Positions 26,900 through 39,356 of a DNA stretch of 64,000 nt are shown piece by piece (the stretch's first letter is position 1; the number at the start of each line of letters is the position of its first letter). The notes under the pieces are model-generated. The model saw only the letters and a list, made by a program, of their open reading frames with translations, was not told the DNA's origin and did not search any database. The translations under genes and the position numbers were made by a program. Origin of the DNA: Gautieria morchelliformis (Eukaryota > Basidiomycota > Agaricomycetes > Gomphales > Gomphaceae); assembly GCA_015179125.1 (NCBI GenBank), contig WHVA01000106.1:124001-188000 (forward strand), written 5' to 3'.

Positions 26900-29192
26900 A
26901 CACTGCTAGGTGGGCAGGAATTCGCAGGAGCCATTCTTACAGTAAACAGCTATTGCTGGCAACAGCCCGTGCTCTTCAACGAGGTTACGTCTTGTCGCAG
27001 CTCGGTCGAGAACTCGCGCGCCGTACGTTTTTGTTGCAATTCCCCTGTACATGCAGATCTAATGACGTCATGTTGACATGAAAGCAAAGTTAGTCATACT
27101 CCACCCACATTTCTTGGCCATTCTCTTGAAAACCATCTCATCCTTCGAGAGCGAAATAATTGAAGTGAGAATGTGCACGCCGGCATAAGCTAGTAAAGCC
27201 AGCGAAACAGATAAATATCACGCGAAACACGACGTGCTTGATAAACGGCTACGCAAGGATCGCAAATGTGGTACAGAATATTAGGATGTTTCCCAGTCAG
27301 TTCTCTTGAAGATAGTCTGCCTGCCAACAAGGCCGAGTTGAATACTCATGCAGGACTGCAGCAGGCCCTTAATAAGCTCTCCAGTGACCTGGTAACTTGC
27401 CATGTTTATTTCATGATTCTGCACAAAAATTTACTATGTTCCAGCCTCCCACCACTGGAGACATGACAAAATTTCCTAACTTTGAAAATCCACTGGAAAT
27501 TCTGATATCCCACATTTCTTCAAAATTTCCCAGTTCAGGAAATTGGGTGAAAATTATTGTTTTGTCAGAATTTTTGGGCTTTAGGAAATTCTTCACAAAT
27601 TGTAAAATTATTACCTCAAAACCTTCAAGACATGCTTGGGAAACATTGAATTTCCTTGGAGTATAAGCAAGGTATGTGCTTATCACATGTTGAATTGCAT
27701 GCATGCGCCAGGCTGGTTGCAGCCCCACTAACACCACAGCATGTGACACATGAGAGCTGTTGGAATCTGTGCTGGCTGTAGACTCTATATACCTGTATCG
27801 GCTGGTCAGATCTAGGTACAGGTGTATCAATACACATATGTAAAAGCAACTAAGTGAGATCACATTACCTCAGTCTCATATATGTGTGTGATAGACTGAG
27901 GAAAGGATGCGAACTCCGACACAAGTCTCAAGTACCATGCCAGCAGAGTTGAGTACATGGATAGGTCACACTTGCAACTCCAACAAGAGCGCAGGGTGCA
28001 CACACTCTTGCTCAACAGGGCACAAGGCCAAGGTACACTTGCCATGCCTCCCAGAGTTTTGCAGGACTCAGTTCCATGTGCACAGGGGTTTGTGTCTCAG
28101 AGTTCATGCTGCAGTAAGTGCTGCTGCACAGTGGCTGATGTGTTCTACCTGAGGGGCTCATGCACACCCTTTATAGCTTGCTCTCACACACTCCTATCCA
28201 CACTTGCTCACTGTGCCCCGCTTTGGCAGCAGCATTGCATTTTTGAGTTTTCAGTTCAGCTGAACAGGTGGGAAATTTTGTGTGATCTGGCTGTAGCAGC
28301 ACTTCAGTGGATGCAATAACAACCTGAGTCCAGTCCCATCACGTGAGCAGCCTCTGATCTCAAATTTTCACCGGCACGTTGGCATGCCTCATTAGACTGC
28401 TAGATGACATGTCCATCCAAAACAAGAGTGTCTGAACAGCTCCAGACTCCAGAGATGTCAACTTGTTGAGTGGTACTGACACTCTATTTACGCTCACGCA
28501 CATACTATACAAACTACAGAAAGACTCCAGCTTCATTCCTGTTGTGCCTTGAGTAGTATGTCAACAAGCTCTGCGTCTTGAGCATGCCGTCTATGGTCCA
28601 CTCAGCAGCTTGAGGCTTTGCAATGGAGATGTCCGAATTGGGTTCAGGTGCACTGAGGACACCTGAGGGCCAAGGGCAATCTAATTTTTGTGATTGCTAG
28701 CAGTTGTGGTCCGAGGCAGTATTGCAAAAAAGGTGTGAGTATCGCGTTTTGAGAGATTGGTTTTCTCCACAATTGTGTCAGCTGAACAGTCACAAGATCT
28801 CACACAATTTGGTAGATTGCATGAACTCCATTTTGGTGGCACAATATCATATCTCATGCAATGCTGCTGCCGAATGGGCTCTTATATTTACAATAAATGT
28901 AACATGTTTTAATCTTTCAGAATGTTTCTACTGCATTTTATTGCCATTATATTATGTTTTTCTTTATAAATAAACTTCTTTGTGATGTGGAGAACTTATG
29001 CAAGTGTGAGGGGTGCATTGGAGTCTGAAGTGTTGGAGTGGGGATATGACTCCCTGTTATGTCATCTGGCACTTGTGCGCGCTGGTGCATATATGCATCA
29101 TGAAAGTGTTTATTTCTTCTTGAATAAATTCTTTAGAATATTAGTTTCTTGTATGTATATAAAATTGAATGGATGGCATAGTTGGCTTATCA
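26900..29192. other. Repeat-like, no gene recognised; start of the transposon-rich half
   Basis: No coding family is seen. From about 27,470 to 27,650 the sequence repeats GGAAATT/AATTTCC words in both orientations and could be a small foldback element. The rest is low-information DNA with short ORFs on both strands. Sequence character changes here: no gene with introns is recognisable from this point to the right edge. Confidence 0.45.
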
Positions 29193-29200
29193 CAACACTC

Positions 29201-30303
29201 TAGGGCTGCACACCATGCTGTACAACCATGGCTGTACGGTGCTGTATTATGGCCATGGCACCCGTACTGTCAAGGGTCTGTGTGCGCTGCTGACAGTAGG
29301 GTATACAGTATGGTTTGATGCGGTATGATACTGTACAAATACAGCTGTGTACAGTATGTATACGGCATGCATCGGTAAATGCCGAAAGCCGGTTAGCCGA
29401 GCCCAAAAAGACATTGCCTGATGGGTGCTACTGCTGGCACGTACACCGGGCCTGCCTAAATAGTCTGCATAGGCTGACATAAAGCATAGCTACCTGTGTA
29501 GGTTGCATAGGCCCAACATACTAATGCCATGCAATGTCATATCTACACAGATTGGTCACTAACTGACCCTCCAATAGCTTGACTGTATAATATTGCTGTC
29601 AACTGTAATACGGATGGTACTGTACCCATACTGTACTGTCAGAGGGGGTGAGGTGTTGATCATATGGACGGTATATGGTCTGCTGTATCTGTCAACTTGC
29701 CGTACATTATATGGCTGTAGCCGTAATACTGTAAGAACCCGGCCTTTGGCCGGTTACTTACCGGTATAACCTTTCTTCCGAGCCCGAGCCTTGTGATACT
29801 CGTGCCCGGGTACTTGTGATTCTAATCCTGCACCCGAGCCCGAGCTAGAGCTAGAGCTCATATCCGACCTTGATCCCATGCCCGAATCCCCTTAGTTACT
29901 GATTCCGCTCCATCACGCATCATTCGTATATTACCTTGCCCTGACCTTGCCCTGACCTTCCCCTGAATATGCTTGCCCCTGACTTGTACCCTCGCTCGTA
30001 TATAAACCCCCTTGTATGCATTCCTACTCCTCAGTCTGAAAATCAACTATTGTATACTTTGATCCCTAGTTAGTTTCTAAGCCTCGCCTCTTAATCCAAA
30101 CCTCGCCTCTTATTCGTTTGCCTCTGAAGTTGGGACTCGTGCGTAGGGTTGGCGCAGCACATAAGCTGAAGCCTAGTCCCTCTCCGACTTCCCTACCAGA
30201 ACCTCGCTCCGTAACCTCGGACCTTACCTTGGGTTTCGCCCCCGAGCTCGGTCAACCTTACAAAGGATCATATCGTAACAAATACAGACGGTGTGCAGCC
30301 CTA
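29201..30303. mobile_element. Non-autonomous hAT-type element with 8-bp target duplication
   Basis: The ends are TAGGGCTGCACACC (29201) and GGTGTGCAGCCCTA (to 30303), a 14-bp perfect terminal inverted repeat with the TAGGG start common in hAT elements. Both sides are flanked by the identical 8-mer caacactc (29193-29200 and 30304-30311), the target-site size of hAT transposases. The 1103-bp body has many short subterminal words such as GCTGTAC, TACTGTAC and GTATACAG, and no transposase ORF, so it would need a transposase in trans. A cttgccctgac-type 11-mer is repeated near 29935-29965. Confidence 0.85.
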
Positions 30304-30312
30304 CAACACTCC

Positions 30313-30696
30313 CACTGTGAAAAGGATGAAATTCTCAATTTGGAAATACACAATTAAAACACATTCTTTACATTTAGTACACAAACAGTTCTCAAAATTG
30401 TCCATATGTGTCTAAAACTTTTTGTTCCATGTATGTATTAGAGTGTTTTGGAAAACTTTATGTTTTCTGGAATGTTGTAGACACTAGGAGACATGAAGAT
30501 AAGGGTAGTCCGCATGTCACCCAGTCTCTAGAACATCCCAGAAAACATAAAAGTTTTCCAAAACCCTCTAATACACATATGGAACAAAAGGTTTTAGACA
30601 TGTATGGGCAATTTTGAGAACCATGTATATACTAAATGTAAAGAATGTGTTTTCATTGTGTATTTTCAAATTGGGAATTTCATCCTTTTCACAGTG
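30313..30696. mobile_element. 384-bp CACTA-like foldback (MITE) element
   Basis: The sequence from 30313 (CACTGTGAAAAGGATGAAAT) to 30696 is a nearly complete inverted repeat. Two arms of about 180 bp pair with each other around a small loop near 30494-30510. The ends are CACTG and CAGTG and the flanks are the 3-bp tcc on both sides (30310-30312 and 30697-30699), which fits the CACTA/CMC group (CACTx ends, 3-bp duplications). There is no coding capacity. It sits directly against the right target duplication of the hAT element. Confidence 0.8.
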
Positions 30697-31632
30697 TCCC
30701 TTCCCTTCCCTGCACAGCACAACACTTTTTTTATTGCCACGTGCTGCCAGGCTTCTGGACATTTATTCTACTCTTTTTGTTGCTTACTTGTATATTTACA
30801 GACTATGTTATACAATCTCATTCCAGGTGGGCGTCTTACCAGATGCCTTTCAGGAGATTCCCTCTTCTCCAGTTCTGTTCTGACACTGCCCCAAGTTTTG
30901 CTTCTATTTCCGCTTCTGCTTTCAAGAAAGCCCAACTGCAAATCATTTATCACAACATCTGACACTGCATATATTGTATGTGGACGTCCTACCATTTGCT
31001 GACATTGACTATGCCACTGTATCACAGGAAATCATCAAGCCTGTGGTTTCACACTTGGAAAAAGCTGCCATACCTCCAGTGTATCAATTCCAACAAGAGT
31101 CCAAAGCTATTGCACTCAAACCTCACCAAAAACACAGCACCTTCAAGTGCGCAATGATTATGATAACCACTATCCTCATCATCACCACCTTCATCTTTGA
31201 ACTCATGGAATTCATCTGGAACTCTCTAGATACTGTCAAAGGCATCAGGAAGCCCCTGTTAAACCAGTCTGCATGATTGCCCATTGTATTCTCTGGAGGA
31301 GATTCCACTGGCCCTGCGGTTCCCCACTTCTCCCGGCGAGAAAAGCAAAGTGGAGGGGCAGCTTCTCCTAGGCCCCTTTGCTGAGAAACCTGCTTGCCAG
31401 TTTATCTGTGCCCAACAGGGAAAGGGCGTTTGTGCGGATGCCTTTGTTACTTAGAAGACAGTCATAGTGGGAGACGTTGATGACACAGTCAATGCTACCC
31501 ACCATGCATATATCTACTACACAACTCACAGGCATTCATTTCATGACATGGGAAGGAGAGGGGCTCAACAATTTGTTTATGGGACACAGTTTATATGCAT
31601 CCCATCATTCTTTCATATCCTGTCATTGATAT
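30697..31632. other. No gene recognised
   Basis: Short ORFs on both strands without family resemblance; probably old repeat sequence. Confidence 0.4.
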
Positions 31633-32125
31633 TGTAAGGGCAACCCTGGCTGGTTGTGGAGATCACACTACCACACAACTGACAAGGGGGAATCCAAAGT
31701 ATGTATAAATGAACAACAGAGTATACAAGAGAGGGGATTCTCACCTGACAAGGGGGAATCCAAAGAGAAAAGTCTAAGGACCCCCAATGTCAGCGAGCCC
31801 GTATTATACTACGTTGCGCAGCCAGGGACAACACTTGGCACCCGCCATCAACCCTGCATCCTCCTGACCTCCCTGACCCTTGATTGACCCTTGATGCCAC
31901 CTATTACACGAGTCGCTTGATTTCCGACACTGTTCCGAGAGTGGAAGTTGGAAATTGGAGTGGAACTGGCAAAGCGAACAGAACTGGTGGAAGTTCTCCC
32001 AGAAGCGGAATCATTTCCGAAAGCAGAGGCGGAGATGGAATCGGAACTGGAAGCGGATTAGGAAATGGAGTTGGAACTGGGTGTGGTGTCGGAACTGGAA
32101 ATGGAAAACAGGGTGTCCCCTGACA
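31633..32125 (-). mobile_element. Solo LTR, Gypsy family A, with 5-bp duplication
   Basis: 493 bp beginning tgtaagggcaaccctgg and ending gtgtcccctgaca, the reverse complement of the LTR at 56849-57311. The 5-mer gatat flanks both sides (31628-31632 and 32126-32130). No internal sequence is left, so this is a solo LTR made by recombination of a complete element after insertion. Confidence 0.92.
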
Positions 32126-32431
32126 GATATCTGCTTGATCACAGCATATATGCTTGACCACATTGCTCAGATCATATCTCTCGATCTCAGGGAAGTACCA
32201 TGGATTGAATTCCAAGTCAGGAATCGAATTTACATTTATTCTTCTGGCAAGTGTGTTTCCCCACACTCGATTCTCTCTTGGGGCACAAACTTGGAGGGGT
32301 ACGTTAGAATGAATGGAATAGCAATCATTTTGTATTATTCTATGGTGTACCAACCTGCTAAATGATTTTATTAACTGGGAAAAATTCAAGATGCATGTGC
32401 ATCTGTGTGCACGAGCACTAGAATGTGCTGA

Positions 32432-34985
32432 TGTCATTACTTGTATTATGACCCAAATGATGCTCTCATGGTCGCCCTTCTTTGCATCTGTGGGCGCCCT
32501 GGGATCCTACCCACCCCCCTTTCCCTTTTCCTCATTCCAGGATTTTGGCTTCCTTCAGTGCCGTTCCCCTGTTTGGGCCTACCCTTTCAGGCCCTCCTCT
32601 TTCATCACCCTCCTCTTTCCCTGCCCCTGCCCATGCCCCTCATCTTTCCCTTTCTGTTTCATGCCATGCTGTTTACTTTCCTCTTATCTGCTTTGTCTAA
32701 TATACAACATTGATTTAATTATGTTATGGTATTTATCTACCACATATTATGACAGTCAATGTTGTTCACAATAGTATTATGAAATAAATGTCAGAATCCC
32801 AAAAACAGAGTCTTATTCCATCCACCCTCTGTCCCACCTGCAGACATTGGTCTTGGAGGGGTTACCTACACCCGTACTATCCCCGGAGACGCTAGGACCA
32901 CATTCTTCATTCCCCTCGATGCCTTCTGATCATCCAGATCGCACTGGATATATTGAAGGACTTCCATGTGTATTGGGGTGAGAAAATGGTTCAGGCATTT
33001 GTTACGTATTGGGAATCCCAGAGTTTGGATCTAAAAGGACAGCAGCTTCAACTTATATGTTGTACCCCCAATGAACTATCGTCCTAAGTATTTCGGAAGT
33101 TGAAAGTCAGAAGAGGTGTAGGTAGAGAAGGGTTCAAGAGTCAAGCTAAGTCAAAGGTTGGAAGTTAGAAGATGGCAGTTGGAAGACAGAAGTTTGGAAG
33201 GCAGAGAGTGTTAGCAACTTGGGGTTATGGCAGGGAAGGTTCAGTAGAGTTCTTAGAAAGCTAGAATCAAATTCACTCTCTCAGTGAATTTATTGTCATT
33301 GTTATATTAATACAATACCTAGAATCAAATTCACTACATGATTTTCAGTCAACATGCTATGGAAATATAAAATATACTACTCGCCTCTCTCAGTGAATTT
33401 ATTGTCACTGAGAGAGGAGCACTATCCTGTCTCAGAGGGCATATACGTGCACCTGGCCTTTTAGCGCTCAAGAGCTCGCACATCGAAGTCATCTCAAACT
33501 CCGCTGGGTGCAGCCGCTTGTGAAAATAGAGATAACAAAATGAAATGGAGAGGTAGGGAGTGACTGGAAAATTTCGAAAATAATCAGAGAAGTGAATGCA
33601 TGGTACAAGAACAATGTGAGAAGAGATTGAAACACCATACAATAAATTGAATACATTATGCTTGATTTTGGTGCAGGAGCATAAATGCACCCAACAGAGA
33701 GACAGAGAGGTCTTGCAAGCTCGCTGTACTAAGAACAGGAGACAGTGTGAAGGGAATCATGTATTGAAGTCAATTATCTGATTGCAGAATAAAGTGCATA
33801 CAAGAGGGGGTTTTATACAAAGAGCTGAAGCAACATGTAATGTTGAACTACTAAGCATGTTCCAATGAAAGTGGAAGTCAGATAAGACATATGGGGTAAG
33901 TAACTAATATGGAACAAAGAACTAAAAGGGGGGTGCAGGGTAGAGGTATCAGAATGTCAGAAAGGAGGTGGAACTGAGTATCGGAAGGTGGAGGTGGGAT
34001 TGGCATGGTCATAACAGTGTTTTGGAGGGGGGATGAGTTGTCACTGTAGAATAGAAGTCCATGGGTGGTTGAAGATGGCCACAAGGTTGGTCTTCCTCAG
34101 GGTATGTACACCCATACAGATCATTTTGGATGTACCATGAGAAAATAGTTGGAGGGTTTTGGGAGAGGTGTGTGAGTTGTGACTGGTGGTGGTGGAAGAT
34201 GGGCAGGAAACGGAAAATTTTCTCTTCCTTCAAATTATACAATGTCTGCAGGGTAGTGTACAGCTCTGCCCTCCCCTTGGGTGGCAAAGAGCTGTCTAGA
34301 GAATTTTTTTTGCAAATAGAAATAATTCCTAATGGCTACATCCATGCTCGCATCACATAGAATACAGGATATCACAGCCGGGGGTATAATATCTCGTAGA
34401 GTATCAGATGAAGCAAAAAAAGTGGAGTCAGAGTCCTTCAGGTGGAGTCATCCTAACACATGGAGGACCTCAAACACATCCTTCGCATATGCCTGGAACG
34501 TAGGCAGCCCCGTCATCGTCAGCGCGAGCCTATTGACCCTATTCACAAACTGCACCGCGTGGCCCTCCACGCTCCTGCGCCCATCATACTCTGTCGGCAT
34601 CGGGGCTGCGGAACATGGCATAAGATGTTGAACTCCCACCTGTGTGACAATACCGTTCTAATTCATCCTCAACATCCCCTCACACGGTCTATCTTCTGCA
34701 TTGCTCTCAAAACCCCCAAACAACCCCATGACCTGTGAGCGTAGCCCTTGGCAGTTCAGGAGGTGCTGGACAGAGCAGGTGCAGCAGCTGAAAGGATAGG
34801 GGAGGAAAGAGCCTTTCAGAAAGGGTAGCCACACACAGGGGAAGGGCTGAGAAGGAAGGAAAAATTACCCAGAAAAAGGAAAGGGGAAAGGGGAGGGGGT
34901 AGGATCCAGTGGTTCTTACAGATGCAAAGAAGGGCAAGCAATGGAGCATCATTAATATGATGCAATAATACAAGTAACATATGGA
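32432..34985. repeat. About 230-bp imperfect inverted repeat bracketing 2.1 kb
   Basis: The sequence at about 32432-32640 (ttacttgtattatg, then aatgatgctc, then cgcccttctttgcatctgtg) recurs inverted at about 34985-34745 with moderate divergence. Translations of the two copies share PFFASV and GSYP. The space between holds a Copia solo LTR and a minus-strand open stretch near 34640-34440 (with RSVEGHAVQFVNRVNRLAL) that I cannot assign. It may be an old DNA transposon with long inverted ends, or two copies of one repeat lying in opposite orientation. Confidence 0.5.
33209..33696 (-). mobile_element. Solo LTR, Copia family, with 5-bp duplication
   Basis: 488 bp from tgttagcaacttgg to aaatgcacccaaca. 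The right-hand 400 bp align with the LTRs of the intact Copia element at 48217-53475. The flanks are gagag on both sides (33204-33208 and 33697-33701). It is diverged from the intact copy (for example aatcaaattcac against aatcaattcac), so it is older. Confidence 0.88.
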
Positions 34986-35085
34986 GAACCTTTCCTGTGC
35001 GATGCACTGTGAATTATCATCGTATCTCCTGTACGTCTGTGGCATTTTAGAGGGGGAGGGGTCTGTCCATAGGTCAGCTTACATG

Positions 35086-35293
35086 TGTCAGGAGTGGAGT
35101 GGGCATCCCTGACTTCGATCAGGGGCATGAGGTATATAGGTAATGCGCTGGTAGCAGAGGTCCTTAGCTTTTCCTCTTTGGATCCTCCTTTACCAAGTGA
35201 GTTGTATGTTGTATAGGTAGCTTTTATTCATATCTTTGAATCGTCCTCTACCAGACCACGTGAGTCCGCTGTCTAGGGAGAGTTGCCCTCACA
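35086..35293 (+). mobile_element. Decayed Gypsy family A LTR relic
   Basis: Starts tgtcaggagtggagtgggc and ends agagttgccctcaca, matching the TGTCAGGGGACACC...GTTGCCCTTACA ends of family A, with the internal ccttag...ttttcctctttggat landmark. It is only about 208 bp long and strongly diverged, with no matching flanks. Confidence 0.6.
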
Positions 35294-35569
35294 GTCCCTA
35301 CATTGGTCATAGGTGGGGGGTCACTTCTGTGAGTGGCAGTGGAGATTTCCTTTGAGCCCTCTGGACCCTGGCATTTGATGTTCATGCAATCATTTTCAGG
35401 TATAGTAGATGCTGGATTTCATGTATTTACAGGAAGGAAGTTGTCATTGAGTCAGAGATGCCTGGCAAGACTGTTGACATCTGTTTTGACATCCGTGTCA
35501 TACCTTATGAATGTCAGGGGATGCCCCCTTCTCCACTTCTATCCTCTGACAGGACACCTTTTCTGCTCT

Positions 35570-35870
35570 AAGGGTAACCCATGTGCACTGCAGAGATTAC
35601 ATAATCATGCAGGCTAGCAGAGGGCAAATTCAAAGTATACATGAACTCAGGAATATACAGTAAGGGGGGGGGGATATCACCTAGCAGAGGCTAAATCTAA
35701 AGAGAACAGTCTAAGGACCATTGCCAGTGAGCCTGTAATTTACACTACTCAACCATAGCCAGGGCCATCAATCAGTACTCACCAGTAACCCTGCCCAACC
35801 CTGCCCTTCCCAAACCCTTCCCTGCCTGACCCTGGATGCCATGTATTGGTTGCACAATTTCCACTTTATA
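35570..35870 (-). mobile_element. Decayed Gypsy family A LTR fragment, opposite orientation
   Basis: Begins taagggtaaccc and keeps the order of family A landmarks in reverse orientation: aaattcaaagtataca, taaatctaaagagaacagtctaagga, ccagtgagcctgtaattta and ctggatgccatgtatt. Strongly diverged and without clear end duplications. Confidence 0.6.
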
Positions 35871-38766
35871 TAAAAAATTATGATTCTGTTCTGAAACTTA
35901 GCCCTGCCTTAATTAATTCCATTTTGCTGATGTGTATGTGCACTGTAATGCTGATTCCATGATAGGCACAGTGTTACCTACATGGCATGTTTTGCTTTTA
36001 TACATCCTGCACCACACTATATATATAATCCCTCCCCGCATTCTTTCTCCTCAGTTGAGATGGATGGTCCCAGATCCTCCTCCACTGTGTTTGACTAGAA
36101 TGTCATTCCTCCCATTAATGAAGCACATACTCTTTGTTCTTTGCTTTGATGGGACAGGGGACTCCTTTGATGCCAATGTATATGCACATACTTAGATACC
36201 ATTCATCTTCCATATTCAGACAAAGTGGCTCCCATCTACAGTACTCAAACATCATCCATTTCTTCTTGATGCTCAAGAAAGATGACAGGATGCAGCAAAT
36301 ACCGATGTTGGCGAAGCTCTCCAAAACCCTTGATGTTACATGGACCACTTCACTTCTGGGGCCAGAATGCTCATACACTTGGTTGTCCACCTTCTACCCT
36401 TGTTTGCCTATACTGTCCCTGACACTTCCACAGTAAAGGTGGACGTATCAAACACATACGAGCAAAAGCAGTCTTGAGGGGATGCATCCCTTCCTGATAA
36501 CACGGTCAGTATCTTGCTTGCTCAATGTGATGATGAGTGAGACTGCGCAGGTGAAGAGACTGATCCGGAATCTTACCAGCATGTCAGAAGAAAGGGGCTC
36601 TCTGTCCAAACACAGGGTTTGGGATCTTGTCCCACATCAGATGTGCCTGTCAATCCCGGTGTAATCCCTTCCAAATGAGTCGACCTCATGAAGAAGGATG
36701 AGACTGGTACCCCAAAGTGCTTTAAGACTCAGATTATCAGTGGAACTGGGAGCAGAGGCAGAACTGGAAAGGGGGTGTCCCTTGACAGTATGTATAGTCA
36801 CATATTTGGTACCTTCTGAAATTACCAATTCTCACAATAATTTTCAAGCAACCTGCTTATATGTGATGTGTGCTATGTGTTCACAGGACATCATGAGGAA
36901 TATGGAAGTGGGATGTATGTTATAGCCTACAACAGTGTCTCCAAGGTGTGTTCTAGGCCCCACATTATGAAACTGATCATGGATGTCAGTGAGCTTTCGA
37001 AGGGGATACAGTGTTGCCCTGCAAAAAGTTTTAGACAATCCTTCAAACTTAAAACCTATTGCCACTTATACCTTTTCTATGTCATCCATGGTCCACGGAT
37101 TCATGAAAATCAAGCTGGGAACTCATAATTGATGGAGCTTGTGCCAGTGTGATTCTTTTGGAGAAGTGACATAAATAGAGAAAAGTTGCACATGTGGAGA
37201 GCAGATGGACATAAGCAGTGATTCACAGGCATCTGTTGAATCCCTGCCTTTCATTTGACTACCTCAGTGGCTTCAGCTGATTATAGCCAATTGTCCAAAT
37301 AACAGTGAGGAGGTGGAGTATCTTATTGATATCAATGATATTCACAAGGGTGTGCAAGTAATCTTATACATCATGCATTGACCGTCACAAGCTTGTCATC
37401 CTCAAGGTGAGTCACTTGTGTGTTTATAAATGACTCATCTCATCTCATCCTCACCGATGCTCACACTGAGAACTATGTTCTTACTATGGCTGACATTCCC
37501 TGCACAGAGTGATCAGCTAAGGTGCCTGAAGACATCGCTTACCTAGCAAATGTTATACACTGCAGTGGTTTATAGACAGCATATCACTGAAAATAATATT
37601 GACACCACTTTCAAGGAGAACACCAGAGAGTCTACCCCATCAGAACTCTTACTACACTAATGAGCCCCAAGCCAACAAGATGGTTGGCAGTATCAAGACA
37701 ATGAATGCCTTGCTGGCTCATGTGATGGATGTCAATCAAACGTATGTTCCATTTGCTTCTTTCAACCATAGGCTGACTATGGCAACAGCCGTGTGACCCT
37801 AGAAATAGATAAAGCTGTTCAAGCATTGCAGGAACAGGGTGTGGAAATAAACCGCCATGTCCAATCCTTGGAGGTTGATCATAGGTATATTTCATTCACT
37901 GCATTTGACTGTATGCTGACCATGTCCACAGATACTTGTCCCAGGTAATAGATAGATATATTCAAGCTCTGCAGGAACAAGGTGGGGACACAAAAACCGG
38001 CTTGAAGCCTTACAGACACAGACTGCAGAGATCAGGCAAGCTGTATTATGGTGCAGCTGCTGTCAAGCAGTGGGGACAAGGGCACAAAGTCCTCTAGCAT
38101 CACACCAACATTCCTTCCGCAGCCACGCCTACACCAGTCCCAATGGGACCTGAGATGGTTCAGTATGATAACTATACTGTCACTCAAAAGTGTGAGGCAG
38201 CCCACTGTGTGGATGCAAGTAACAGTGGGAGTGCTGCAGCAAGAGACGAGATGGGGAAATGCTAGATGGAAAGTAAGAGCAAGCAGGGTGGGATGAGGAT
38301 GATATTATGCCTTGTTTTCTAGGGAAACACACCTGCTGCAGCTGAGCACCATCCTAAAAGAAAGCAGAATGAGAGTGCTGAGAATATGGTGGAGTAGAGG
38401 GAAGGAGTACCATCATTTGCAGTCTAACTAGTTCATTGTGTGCTGTCATATGAATGTGGTTTATTTTGATAACATGACAAACCAAATTATTCCCAGCTTG
38501 TATGTATAGTTCAGAGCCCCGATGAAATGAGAAAATGGTCAAACCATCTATGACTATATACTAATCTTCGACCTCTGCAACTCATTTGCCAGACCATAGG
38601 AGTAGCCAAACAGAGAAGGCATACCATCAATCCAACACATCAAAATAGGTTGGATTGCTGTAACAAAAGACATGGGTATAGCACTTTGCTAATCACAATT
38701 GCAATCAAAACATGAGGGGAATAAGCCCGAAGGCTTCACCTTCTGGAAACACTTCCAGAAGCAGAG
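35871..38766. other. 2.9 kb of old repeat-like sequence, no gene recognised
   Basis: Short ORFs on both strands and no convincing domain. The composition and position between decayed LTRs suggest degraded transposon sequence. I found no terminal repeats that define an element. Confidence 0.4.
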
Positions 38767-39356
38767 TGTAAGGGCAACCCTTGCTAGCGGTGGAGATCAC
38801 ACTACCACACAAGCTGACAGAGGGAAATCCAAAGAGAAGTCTAAGGATACCCACTGCCAGTGAGCCTGTATTATACTAAGCTGGTCTGCAGCCAGCCATT
38901 GCCCAGCTCTCACCATCAAACCTGCCCTTCCCTGGCCACCCCGACCCTTGATCAACCCTGGATGCCACATACTATGCAAGTTGCTTCACTTCTGACAGTT
39001 TTCCAAAAGTGAAAGTGAGGGAGTGGAGTAGAAGCAGAGAAGCCAGTGGAGCTGGCAGAACTGTTTCCAAAGGCAGAAGCAGAAATGGAGGTGGAGCAAG
39101 TGGAACTCAGAAAGGTCAGAGTGTTGTTGTAATTTGAGAAGGGGTCATGCTCCGACACAAAGCTGTAAATGGAAGAGGAGCCAGAAGTGTCATACTGCAT
39201 GTTGCAGCTGCCATAGGTGCATTCAGAATTGGAGATTGTAGGTGTTCTTGCCCAACCCTGGATGCCACATACCAAGTGGACCACTTCTTTTCAAGGGGTG
39301 GAATAACCAGAACTTAGGGTAGTGTCAGAGCAGGAAAAGGGGGCACCCCCTGAGAC
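38767..39356 (-). mobile_element. Decayed Gypsy family A LTR, extended
   Basis: Starts tgtaagggcaacccttgcta and reads through the family A landmarks (gagatcacactaccacaca, aatccaaagagaagtctaagga, cctgtattatacta, ccctggatgccacatacta) to gcaccccctgagaca. It is about 590 bp, longer than the 463-493 bp of the intact LTRs, and contains a second ccctggatgccacatac copy near 39256, so part of it is duplicated. The flanking 5-mers do not match. Confidence 0.7.

Noticed and set aside
27470..27660. A possible CRISPR-like array of GGAAATT words
   Set aside because: The spacing is irregular, the words are short and in both orientations, and the genome is eukaryotic; at most this is a small foldback repeat.
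32391..32774. A 127-codon hydrophobic/Pro-rich ORF
   Set aside because: It falls in the inverted repeat copy; the sister copy at 34.7-35.0 kb gives a similar translation only because the DNA is repeated, with no conserved frame evidence.
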